A stretch of DNA of 64,000 nt, from positions 19,241,513-19,305,512 of the forward strand of contig CM057147.1 in the NCBI GenBank assembly GCA_029964075.1. The letters run 5' to 3'. Below, in pieces: positions 1 to 11,469 of the stretch. A program made the translations under genes and the position numbers. The notes beneath the pieces are model-generated. The model was not told where the DNA came from. It did no database searches and saw nothing but the letters and a program-made list of their open reading frames with translations. The DNA comes from Patiria pectinifera (Eukaryota > Echinodermata > Asteroidea > Valvatida > Asterinidae). Positions within the stretch are counted from its first letter, which is position 1. Every line of letters starts with the position of its first letter.

Positions 1-201
1 AGTTGAACACACGAAGGTTAAAATTCCTGTCAAACGTGGGTATCCTCCTTTTTGCACCACCCTGTAGAATTTAATGTTACTTTCATATTAATCTCGGAGA
101 GGTGGGGGTGGGGGGGGGGGGCTATTGAAGAATCCTCTTGTGTTTTCCGGGTTAAGTCTATTTGATTTGCCGATCAATGCCGAGCGCACACGTGTACTCA
201 C

Positions 202-3200
202 GTTATCGTGATTAAAGAAAAAGAGCATCTTGAGTTCCCGATAGACTCGCTTGCATGAGATGAGGTTCTGGAAGACGTGAGGCATCTTCTTGAGAGCCAC
301 TCGCTTGCCATCCCGGGGATCCGTCACCGACCTGTGGACGAGAGATACCAAAGAAAGGAGAAATTTAATAAATGGACAAAATTGGATCCAACTAAATGAC
401 TCTTCAAATATCAACTCTCAGCAATCCCTTACTGACTTGTAGAATATGGAAGGCCAAGAGGGAAAAAAATGAATAAATTTGAGCTATGATTTGTCTACCT
501 TTCTCAGTACTGTGGAATCAAAATTCAAATCAACAAGAAAGCAATTCCGTAAACTACACTGTACGTCTGACCACATGACACAATGTCTTTAAGGTGGTGG
601 TGTACGTAAGTGTGGTCTGAAATTGTTGGGGTTTTTTCTCAATAGACGTCAAATATTAGTGATGTATCACATTCACTTTCCCAACAGCGTTCATTAACTC
701 ATCTGACATGTATGTCCTAATTTATGGAATTGCCAAAAAATAGAGTGCCTAATGTTTCAGAAAAATTCAGCATAATATGTCAAACACTTTTATTTTTAAC
801 CCTTCAGATGTTCATACGTGAAGGGTTTTGAAGTGTTAATTAAGTATTGTTTGTGCCACATGGCACTGCAAGAATCTGAATTGATTCTAAAGCTAAAACA
901 ACTTAATCAAAGTTCTCCCTGCCTTGGGTAGCACTAGATTTAGCTAGATACATTTCTCAAACATAAATCACGTGAAGTAGGGCTATGCATCAGAACCAGG
1001 TTACTCCAGTACCCGGCCATTGATGTCATGAACCGGTTCCAGATTATGAGATCAGGTACCCGCAACCAATTTTACAAATTACTTAACAACTTCCAAGACA
1101 ATTAAAAAGAAAGGTTTCTAATGTCATTGGTGGTTAACTTTCAAAATGAAAACCAGTTCACATGGAAAAAGATCACAAAGTTGCAATTTTCACATTGAAG
1201 CTAAAGCTTCTTGCAATTGCTGCATTGACGGACAGATGTGGTAGTATTATTGTCCGGACCACTTTGAATTTTTGGGTTGGGTTCTTTGACAGGTGCCCGT
1301 GTAATTTTTAACCAGGTTCCGGTTCCCGCACTACCCCTAAATGCACACCCCTAACGTGAAGGCAACTAAAAAGAAAAATAAAGGAAAAACCAAGTCTGTT
1401 ACATGTAGGAAAAAAATTGCATCTTGTCCACACAAATAACGTACTCTGTATTGACCAAGGGCGCCGCTATCCTCCCTAAGGCAGGGAAAAAACTGCAGAA
1501 AATATTGCTTACACTAAAGATGAAAAAGTATCGGGGACTTAATTTCTCAGGAGACACTCGTGGTTGGATTTGAAAGCATTTCTCAGTAGTATTCTCAGTT
1601 CGTTTTTTTTTTTTCTTTTTTTATTTTGAGGAGGGGGACTACAATTCTCAATCGGCACTACCCAGCTGCCGTTTCCACCCTACTATTGCCAGAGGATGTT
1701 TATACATCACATGCAGGATAAGGTGATTAGGATGCAAAAATAGCGTGGATATAATACAATGTATGGATATTTTGGAGGTAAGCTTCTCAAACAGTATATG
1801 TTATAAACGGACCCGTGTTTATACAGGATATTACAAAAATGTTCAATTCATTAAAAATTTATAAAAAGTTATTAAGAAATATTTGCTTTGACCTACATGT
1901 ATAAGTATGTACAGTACATTTTGATGTACATGTACATGTATGTATGTTCTACATGAAATGTTTTATCAGATGAATAACAACAATTTTCCCAATGTCTTTA
2001 TCTTGAGCATTTCAACGAAAAACAGATTGCTAATTTATTCAGCTGTCAAAGGTTTTTTCTAAGGCGGTGTGAAACACGCCGTGGGTTTGAGCTGCATAAG
2101 TTGGTTGGTGGGTGGGTGGGTGGACACTCGGCCGTATATTGTATTCATACAACTGAAGTATTACATTTGTATATTTTTGGTATATTAGATCACGCCCCAT
2201 TCCTTTTTGTTTGCTGTACTCTCTAGGTACATACGTACAGCCGGGGTGCACCGATGGTGCCATACAGCTATCTTCACACGTTACCCGGCCACCGTGGGTT
2301 GTACCATTTGGTACTACTTTTTGAATTTTTGATCAAAAATTCACAATTAAATTTGGTTTGCTATCAATCTAAAATTTACAATTTCGTCTTTGACACATTG
2401 GCTGAGGAAAAGTTGCGTCAAAATATAAAAAAAAACATTTTTTCTTCTATAGGTTTTTCCCTCTTCCCATATTACAATACATGAACCTTGAACTAAACCC
2501 TCCTATGCAAACATACATTCTGTGCCAAGTACCGGTACACCTTTAAGTAAAAAAAAATCAAGTGACTGTTTTCAACAGTTAAGAATTGCCAGCCAAACCG
2601 GGAAATCAAGCAGGATTCACTGGCTGTGACTGTTTACATACCGTATGTAACTTGCTACAGCTTGTCTTTGACTGTGGGTAATTGATAAGCCAGCTGTGCT
2701 CACAACTTGCCTGCTTTGTCTGTATGGTCTGTTGATGGAATTTGACTAGTCACAGTGATTGCTTGACACACGATCTGACTGTTAAGTATAGCAGGGGAAG
2801 TGGATGGAAATTTGGACTGTCTGTGACTGTTTAAATAGCAGGAGGGTTAACTAACCAATGAAAGGACACAGTTCTGATTGCCTCCCAGTCATGACTGTAC
2901 ATGTACTTGTACATGTGGATGATGTATCATTTTGCCACCATTAAAATATTTGTACAAGCTGTAAAAAGAATGACCCACATGTGCAAGTAACGTCCCAGTT
3001 TCCCTTCCAAAACATCCAAACAAACTGCCGTATACATGTCATCTAGCTTCCAAATGGCCTAGTCATAACCGCAGGTCCACTGACAGGTTTTAAATATTCC
3101 GGATGCCGGAGAATTTGAAATGTTTCATCTTATGATCTGGGCTGGTATTACAATGATGTTGCCGGGGAATTTTGGAGTTAATTTGGTGCGTTTGCTCGTA

Positions 3201-6200
3201 GTCATGCCGGGGTTTAATCAGTCGGCGAGGCACGGGGGCCGGGCCGCAGCCAGCCTACAGACTTGACCCCGTGAAGTAGGTCACGGTAATAACGCGGTGC
3301 GTCGAGCAGTCATCTATACACCGGGGCAGCTGACCCAGACCAGATAACGCTTTTGTGAGCGTGTAGTTACACAGTAGTTGCTCGTGGGTCGGGGAACACA
3401 GTCCAATAACTGCAGGACAATCTGCCAGAATCAGTGTGTGATGATTATTGGCGATTTGATGCACACAGGCAAAGGCAAGAGTTACCAAAAATACCAAAGT
3501 GTGCGGTGATATTGTAGCTACTTATTCAGGGGCAGGTTATTTTTGGGTATCCATTACAAATGATTAATTGGGAAAGGCACTTGGGCAAGGCATATGGGTT
3601 TAAACATGTGTTAATTGCCTTGCACTATTAGTTGGGGTTACTATGCTAACTTTGTCAAACGGTTGTAGCAGGAAAAACATAGAGTAGGCCTAAACGATAG
3701 TATGTGAATAGGTACCAGTATGTATTTCATCTATAGATCTTTAGGTGACTGCACAAACACCTAAACAATTACATGTAAATTACAATATGCGCCGTGTGGA
3801 AACTATTTACATAAATATCAATCAATCAGTTCGACTTTTTTAATCAATTTTCCGTGTTTATCTTTAACAATTGAATATCAATTTTAGTCAATTACATGTG
3901 TGCATATAAGTTAAATATTTGTCAGTATTATGTTTTATGTACTGTTGTTATTTTAATACATCATGATTACTGAAAATTAAACAATACACAGAAGAATATC
4001 TGGCTGTCTCACTAGATAAAGTACAAAATTCAGACACGTCTATATGTCTTACACGCACCAGTCATGTTATGTACAATTCTTTTAAGTACAAGTATGCTGC
4101 ATTAAAAGAGTATATGCTTTCGGTACATGAACTAACACCTACATGTGCATGTACAACTGACTAATGTTGACACACTGTGCTTGACGTAGCATTATATTAG
4201 CCAACTGCTGCCCACACAAAATGTATCCAGCTATTTTAAGTTGCATGTTACATATGTTGGCAACTTTGCATGATTTGTCCACACACTGCATGTATACAGT
4301 TTGAGTCTAGACACATGTTCATGGTGAGAGAGACGGGCCAGTTCATACTTTACATGAAGAAGGAAGGGCCGGGGGGGGGGGGGGGATGTGAAACAAATTT
4401 TTGTAACGTCATGAAACATTAGATGTGAAATTCACCCGAGTTCAAATTGTGTTCAACTTTTGCGAATTCGCTGTGCGCCGACTTGCCATGACTTCACAAA
4501 TTCATGTTCAAATTGTTTTTGAGCTGAGTATGTTCATTTTTCTTGGTGTGACGGAGCATGAGAAACAGTCACATGATAGTGGCCTTAACCAGAAAAACCA
4601 AATAAATGGCAATGGCCTGAAAGAGTCTAAGCTGGGTGTGACTTTTTGTTTCAATAATAAGCAGCATGGGAAACTTCCTCATCTCTCCAGGGCAAACAAA
4701 CAATCAAACCTCACCAATCCAAGTTCAATATTGACACGCAATTGCTCTATTAGCGCTTAGACTTGTTAACAAATGCCCCATTCTTCTTACATGGTGGTCT
4801 CACCACCCAACTCCCGTTTTCATTTTAATAGAAAACACTGCTTAGCAAAGTTTATGTGTTTAGCATAACCAGCTGAGAAACAGTCTCATGAGTAGGTGCG
4901 TTCGATTAGCTTACACCGTTAAATATGTAAGTAAAACGTACGTCTGTACGTGAGAGCGTTCGATTAGCCATCACGTGATACTCGTGTCCGCCCCGGCATC
5001 AACCACCACTGCCCCAGCTCGCAAGCGGGTCTCTGGTGGCTGCCTGGGTGTACATGTAATGACGTCACCCGAAGATTTCGTGGCTAGTTAGATTGAAGAT
5101 GCATGGCAGGAACTTGAATACGAATGAAGTACAACGGACAGATTTACATGCATGACACAAATACTCCCAATTATTCACAAAGTTCAATTGCAGACAGACA
5201 TATTTTTGATAATTCCGAGCACATGCATCTTCTGATTCCAGAAATTATTGATCTGGTTGCAATCATCATTATCATCATCATGATAAATTTAACTTAACCA
5301 GTGGAGCAGACGACAGTTATGCCCGGTGTGTTTAGATTTTAAAGTCCCGCCCAACAACAACCATTGACCTCATTTTCCCAGAATGCAAGGCGAACACACC
5401 AAAGCATTTGATTGGCCTAGTTTTGTGGCTTCCTCAGACACAGGGAAGCTAATCGTACACACCCATTGTGTGAATAGTTTAGTTGGTAACTTTTTGTTTG
5501 TTGTTGTTGTTTTTCGCTGAGCAGATATTTTCGGTGCTTAGCACATTTCGGTGCTTAACAGAGCAAAGTCACAACCCGTAAATATGACAGCCGGCACCAA
5601 AGTAGTCGATTTGTCAAGTTAAATTTTCCAGGCAAATGTACGCACATAAGGCCTATCAATTTACACAGGATGCCTTTTGTGGGTGAAAACAGGGGACTAA
5701 GGCACTGGGGAAAAGATAAACTGGGTCTGCAATGTTTCCTTGTACAGCCAGGTGCGCCACGAATCTAGTGTTGCAGTCACTTCAGTTAATCAGACAAATC
5801 CCCTTAAATTCTGGCTTCCTCCTTTACCTCGCAGACAGAAAAGTTAAGCTGCTTACATCGCTCCCTTCTTTGCCGCACTGAATGCTCATCTATAGAGGGC
5901 GGCATTAACAGACATAAGGAGGTCCAACTCCTTTGAAGACTATTACTGAAGTATGATGGTATCGTCAATTAGGTCCACTGAGCTTCACACTGAGTCTTTC
6001 ACATTGGAGTACAATCCTCTCAAACTAAACCTTACGGCCTCATCTATTCAGTGATTAGGTGAACAGCTGGCAAGCGGAGATCCTTTCCCACACTGATGCA
6101 AAATACGGATTGAGATTTTTTTTTCACTTACAGCACACTAACTTAACAAATTGAGCATTACTTTTGTGTGTCTAATGTCCCTTATGCAGGCATGCAACTG

Positions 6201-9200
6201 GGAAGTCACAAAAAAAGAGGAAGTTCAAATCTTTCCAATACTTTGTACGGTGTTTTTCTATTTTTTCAATGGCACACATTGGAAGTGAAAAAAGAGGAAA
6301 TCAGCTGATCTGAGGAAAAGTTGCATGCCTGCTCATGGGCTCTGTGCACTAGTACCCCCTCGACCGTAAAAAAGGGAGAGTTGGGGGACACCACTGGGAG
6401 AGCACAGCACAGCCGAAACGCAAAGCCGATGACGCCTGATCCTCACGCGAAAATTCTATGGCCTTGGGTGCATTCAAAATAAAATACGTCACATGTGCCT
6501 ACAAAATGTACATCGCGGTATACGCGCTCAATCAGCGCTTACGCAGTGTGTCCCATCCACGGGACTCTCGAAAGTGGTAAAAATACTATAAAAAAGCGCC
6601 CTCTCTTGTTGGTGCACGGAGCCCATAAGTAGATTCTAAGGCTGCATCCAAAGTTCATGGCTATGGCTACATGTATGGCGCAAGGGGTTTAGCATGAGGC
6701 TGTGTGTAATTGTTACTAGGCTAGGCTGTGGCTTCCAGTTAGACATGCATGCATGTACGCAAGCAGCTAAAGCAACTTCCATGCACAATAGACACACGTG
6801 TTTACTGCCGACCCCAGCCATAATTTTGACCAGCCCTAGGTAATGTACATGCACAAGCACCATGTAAAGTTTTCTTTGTATACTTTGCACATGGGATACA
6901 ATAAAGGTTTTCAATTTGAAAAAAAAAACACTGTGTAATGAACCAATTTCCATTACCAGTAATACCACTAAAGAATAGGTGTGCGCTGTACCCATTTGAT
7001 GAACAGTCAACATTGCGCTCCACTTCACAATGTTACACATGAGCCAACTTGTCTGTAGATATTACATAACACCCGCTGTAATCCCCACAATGCTCCAACC
7101 ATAGAGAAAGGAAGTGCTCCAACCATACTCAACCCTTCACACCTGCAATGCACAAACCCAGCGCTTTGTCCTCTTTGCATATTGTTATTCCAATATGTAC
7201 TAACATCACACAAACTTAACGCTAACCAGTGAACCACGGTCTGACTAATTGCTTCACACTTTGACTACCACTGTGACAGGAACAAAGAGAAACACAAGGG
7301 CACACAGCAGACATGGCCCAAATTTTATGGCTGTGCTTGTTGTAAGCAAGAAATTGCTGCTTTGTTCTAAATCAGAAAATCTTTGCTTGTAGTTAGGATT
7401 TTCCACATGGAATCAGGGCTCCAGAGAAAACTTTTTGGAATGCTGGGCAAGAATTGTCTACTCCAAGGTATGCACAAATCAGAAATAAAATTAACCCTCC
7501 TGCTATCTGAACAGTCACAGACAGTCCAAAAATCAATCATCTTCCCCTGCCATGCCTTTTACACAGGTTAGTCACGAACAGTCAGAACATATGTCAAGCA
7601 AGCACAGTGACCAGTCAAATTCAGTTAACAGACAAAAGCAGACAAGTGGTAGGCACAGCTGGCTTATCAATCACCTGCAGTCAAAGCATACCGGTAGCTG
7701 TATCAAGTTACACATAAACAGTCACAGCCAGTCAATCCTGCTTTATGTAGGCTGAGAGCTCTCAACTGTTGATAACAGCTTGATTGATTTTGACTGAAAG
7801 GACAACTTGGCACAGAATGTATGTTTGCATGGGTTGTGGACATGGTGAAATCATTCTCTGATGATACTCGAATCTGTACTGAAGTGCTACTGCAATAGTT
7901 TCTATAGAAGTTTTCCATGAATTTTTTTTTTAACCCAAACCTTCTCAAATCCTCCAAAATCCTCTTTGCAAAATGGAGGATTTTGCAGGGTTGAGGCTAT
8001 AGGGGCTATGGCAAAAATGTGTGGCTGATTTTGCAGGATGCACTGCGTCAAGGTCTTGGGCCGGACCTTGTGTTGTTCATGCTCAGCCTAGATTATACAA
8101 TGTACTAGAAATCCTTCGCACTGCTCCAGGATGTCACTGGCTCTGCCTCAACATATCGACAGTGATTGCTGGAGGATGTTGCAGGATTGAGGCAGTGGTC
8201 ACCCCTCCAAGGACCACATTTAAAAAATATCATGAAAAACTGTTCAAAATGGATTCAATATTACACTAAACCAATATTGGCAGCCCTTGCACTTGCAGAT
8301 ATCACTTGTTCACCATTGCGCTTCTTTGTGAACATCAACATGGGTGGAAAAAATGAAGATGGTCAGATAAGCCAGAGGCCATTGTGCATCAATAATGCAT
8401 CCACCGAGCCTCCGACTAACAAACGAACCAAACGAACACTGCTGCCGGACTACTCACACGAGTCAATGATCACTACAAGAGAGTGACGACCTGTGCGCAC
8501 CTAAACGCCCTCTGGCGTTACAACGGCAAACAGCCAATCCTGATCAAGGAGGGACCCGCAGTGACCATCGACCACTGCAATGCTCAGTCAATCCATGGCA
8601 CAAAATTACACCCTAGTCCGCATGTCTCGGTACGGTACGGTTCTGACAGCTGACGATGCCTGGCGCAATTGGATCTAGTCCTCATACTCAATTTGCCACA
8701 CTTTTAACCCAATTGCGCTGAAAGATCACCATCAGTACACGGATGCATGCATGCTTAATATGACTTTGGGTTTAACTTGGGAATTCTTTGGATAAGAAAC
8801 CAGCTCTATTCCCTAAACTATGTGTATATATGGCCCATGTACTTTTTTCGTTCCATGCTTACGATCTTGTCACTCCTTTTTCACTAATAAGCCCCGCCCA
8901 TTCTTTCTTTTTAAGCAAAGCTGGATTAAAAGACATTGTATGGAAATTGCCCAAAATCTCATACGGGAAGAAGTGATTCTTTAATGCTGCATGTAGCAGC
9001 TCGTTAAATCATCATATCTCTCTGTTAGTTAATAAGTTAGTTCGTTAGTTAGCAACAAACGTGGACATTGTCTATTGCTATATATCCATTGTATTTTCAA
9101 CAACTTTGTCAAAAGTATCATTAGCCCAGCCCCAACATGTCACATGACTGGGGTCAAAGGTCATCATGGGGTCACTGGGGTCAAAAACCTGACTTTTTTT

Positions 9201-11469
9201 TTAAATCAAAACACTACTCCTTTCAGAAATTACATGGCAAAAGTACGTGACTCATGCATGAACGCCAAGTTGCAGCTTTCGAGATCCGATCGAGCTTGCT
9301 TTTTAAAGGCATGTCTACACACATTTGTACATCTGGCTGAGTTTTGACATTTTTCCCTCTGCATAAATTTACAGTTTACAATTAACATGTACACAGAAAA
9401 TTGAGATCACACAAACACACGTAGATGGCCCAAAAAACAACAACTTGCTCTTCATTATTGAAAAAAAGTACCGGTAATGGTCTCCTAATAGTACTCAGTG
9501 CGTGTGCGAGTTCGTAATTAAACTTGACAATAAATTCTATACAACGGAAAAAATGGCTTTATGCTCCAAAATAAGCAAGTACTGTACCTTTATTTCCATA
9601 TCACCTCATTTATTGGTCCATTGATTTTTTTTTTTCAGAATTAATCTGTAAGAGTGGTATTTTGTGGTTTGGTGAACAGATGTTTGAATAGGTGGGGACC
9701 GCAAACTTCCATAGCGCTGGAGCCAGTGTGCAACAAAGGGCACATTTTTCCATCTGATCACTGGTAATGTATGTGTGATGTGTACCGGTAGGTCATCCAA
9801 ATAACAAAGCATGAATCATCACAGTTTGAGGTATGACTCCAAATCGCAATGGTCCTTGATACCACTCTAATAACTTACAAACATTAATACCGTAGTGCAT
9901 GTGTTCAACAAATTATAAACTGTCTCTAAAATCTTTGGGTTTTTCATTCCCATTTGAATCCTATAAAATTTAACAACAGCAAGTTGTAAAGCCTGCTGAA
10001 TCCCATTAGTGTCCCACAGCATCGATAAGGTAGTTGCCTTAACTGTAAAAGATCCCTACTAAAAAATACCCACATTCAGATATTGATGGATTTTTTAGGA
10101 TAATAGTTAGTTACATGAAATTCTGAGAAATACTGACTGATATCAATGTCAGAAAATTTGGAACACAAATGGAGGAATTTGTAAATGAGCAATTGTTTAC
10201 AAAGTTAGGTTTATCAAGACCCCCCCCCCCCCCCCCATTTCAAGATATATACAAGCATACTGACTGAGAATGAGCTTGAATTCACTACTAACAATTCTGC
10301 AAAGGTTTCACAACAACAAAAATATGTTCTTTCTTATTTTTAAATGAAAAAGTTTATAATTCAGTTGAAGATATTTGAGGGAAAGTCAGTTTCTGAGTAT
10401 TCTGATGGAAGATAAAGTGAAAAAAGGCAAAAAGATTCAGTATACTAATACTATAGACTATAGTACTTTTTTAGTAGGATTCTTGACAATTTCTCTCAAA
10501 TGAATTTACGGTACTCAAAGTCTCAAGTTGTCATGGTTGTATAAGTTGAATGTTTTGAAACTTGTCATCTACAAAAAAAGGTGTGATTATGTGCGATCTG
10601 GTGTGAACTTTTGTCAAAACAACACTTTAGCAATTCATTTTACACCAAGTTTTAAAAAGAAAATTAAAACATCAACTTTTTTTAAGTAAATACGTTTTGA
10701 ACAACAAGAAGTCACAAAGCAATTTTTTACAGGAAGACTGAGAATGCCGAGTTGTAACACATCAATTGGAAACAAGATAACATCAAAACATATTTGTTAT
10801 ACACAAATTACAAACGATACCATTTTATTTTCGAGTTCACTTGGTTTTTCCCTACAATTAGCCTTCCAGCACAGTGTGATTTCCTTGTGAACTGAGCTGA
10901 GCGAACGTGGAGACGAACAAAGGCATTTAAATACGTGTACGGCATCAGCCTGATCAGGGCCACATCGCGGACAAAGGCCGGGCGAAGGCCAAACTCGCGA
11001 CCCGGTCAAGACAAAAAAAAATGTGATAAAGATTTTGTAGAAAACTGTAGATCTTACAAAGATTTAATGTTGAAGAAAACTTTGCTCAAAGTGTACAAGA
11101 TTAGACCAGGGAATACTGGACGAAGTAAGGACAATTGTGAATTAATAATAAGTTTTCTAAGGCAGTTGGTAGGGGAGTGATCACCGATCAGACACGGCAT
11201 GATCGTGTGTACGTGTGATATCGTATGACCGAAAAGGCCGTGCACCGTGAAACGTACGAGAACAAAGAAGGGGAAAGGATAACTCACCAAACCACGCCAA
11301 AAGCACCATAACCGATGGGTCTATCAGGCTCAAAATCCCGCCTAGATAAGCTGGAAGCTGTGGCAGCACTCTGGTAGAAGGTCTGGGTTGCACTGAGGAT
11401 GGCGTGGTCCCGAGGAGTCCCCGTAAAAGCCATTTGTCTGGCCGCTATCCGCGACCCACACACTGCCAT
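202..11469 (-). CDS. NLK: NLK, nemo-like serine/threonine kinase, first two coding exons (3' part lies off the left edge)
   Basis: NLK is a proline-directed, MAPK-related kinase that phosphorylates TCF/LEF and other factors in Wnt, Notch and stress signalling. Exons on the minus strand are 11469-11288 (60 codons plus 2 bases) and 331-202, joined through a split Trp codon; the second ends in phase 0 at residue 104, with GTGAGT donors after both. The start is the ATG at 11469: the first residues, MAVCGSRIAARQMAF, resemble the human start MSLCGARANAKMMAA, and an in-frame stop lies 54 bases upstream. The kinase domain begins at about residue 46 with EPDRPIGYGAFGVV (Gly loop 53-58), then SVTDPRDGKRVALKK (ATP-binding Lys 75), then the start of helix C. 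The linker between the N-terminal motif and the kinase domain is only about 30 residues, without the His/Ala-rich tracts of the vertebrate protein. The remaining kinase exons are outside the window. Identity is very secure. Confidence 0.93.
978..1353. mobile_element. hAT-like non-autonomous element with 8-bp target duplication
   Basis: The ends are inverted (TAGGGCTATGCAT at the left, ATGCACACCCCTA at the right) and the element is flanked by an exact 8-bp direct repeat, ACGTGAAG, at 970-977 and 1354-1361. TAGGG-type termini with an 8-bp duplication fit the hAT superfamily. Inside are degenerate GGTACCCG / GGAACCGG motifs also present in the copy at 47952-48076 and a fragment near 33605. It is 376 bp and non-coding. 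Confidence 0.75.
2493..2850 (+). repeat. Dispersed TTAA/CCCTCCT-ended element, copy 1
   Basis: This ~355-bp segment starts TAAACCCTCCTATGCAAAC and ends ATAGCAGGAGGGTTAA, so it has imperfect terminal inverted repeats. It is full of ACTG/CAGTCA-type motifs and contains no frame. Related copies lie at 7491-7834 (inverted), 18779-19083 and about 48625-49110 (inverted and interrupted). TTAA next to CCCT termini is what piggyBac-like elements leave, so a piggyBac-type MITE is likely, by inference only. Confidence 0.6.
6335..6626. repeat. Small inverted-repeat element (ATGGGCTC termini)
   Basis: The left end ATGGGCTCTGTGCAC and the right end GTGCACGGAGCCCAT are inverted with one mismatch over 15 bp. 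A second, more degenerate copy lies at about 35613-35938 in NLE1 intron 8. That copy contains an internal hairpin at about 35836-35905 around AGCCCCGTGGACAGGACACAC. Both are non-coding and look like members of one MITE family. No clean target duplication was found. Confidence 0.55.
7491..7834 (-). repeat. Dispersed TTAA/CCCTCCT-ended element, copy 2
   Basis: This is an inverted copy of the element at 2493-2850. It begins TTAACCCTCCTGCTAT and runs to the CATGGGTT near 7834, with the shared blocks ACATTCTGTGCCAAGTT, CAGGATTGACTGGCTG and GGCATGGCAGGGGAAG when read on the minus strand. It is non-coding, and the short frames across it are incidental. Confidence 0.6.
7930..8235 (+). repeat. Dispersed TTAACCC-ended element, second family, copy 1
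   Basis: The segment shares its order of motifs (GGATTTTGCAGG, CACTGCGTCAAG, CTGCTCCAGGA, GTCACCCCTCCA) with the inverted element at 43080-43500, where both TTAA-flanked ends are clear. This copy is shorter and its far end is indistinct. A weak open frame runs through it but shows no protein family. Confidence 0.5.

Larger units (their letters stand above)
332..11287. other. NLK intron 1, about 11 kb, repeat-rich, no other gene seen
   Basis: The intron separates the NLK start exon from the rest of the ATP lobe. It holds the small elements listed separately (978-1353, 2493-2850, 6335-6626, 7491-7834, 7930-8235), C or G homopolymer runs near 108, 4370 and 10220, and AT-rich filler. At about 4894-5462 a segment has weak terminal inverted repeats (GTGCGTTCGATTAGCTT and its imperfect inverse). 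Open frames here are short, lack recognisable domains and overlap repeats. I see no coding gene inside it. Confidence 0.6.

Noticed and set aside
4894..5462. A possible MITE with GTGCGTTCGATTAGC ends
   Set aside because: The ends match only partly and no target duplication was found, so it is mentioned within the intron note only.
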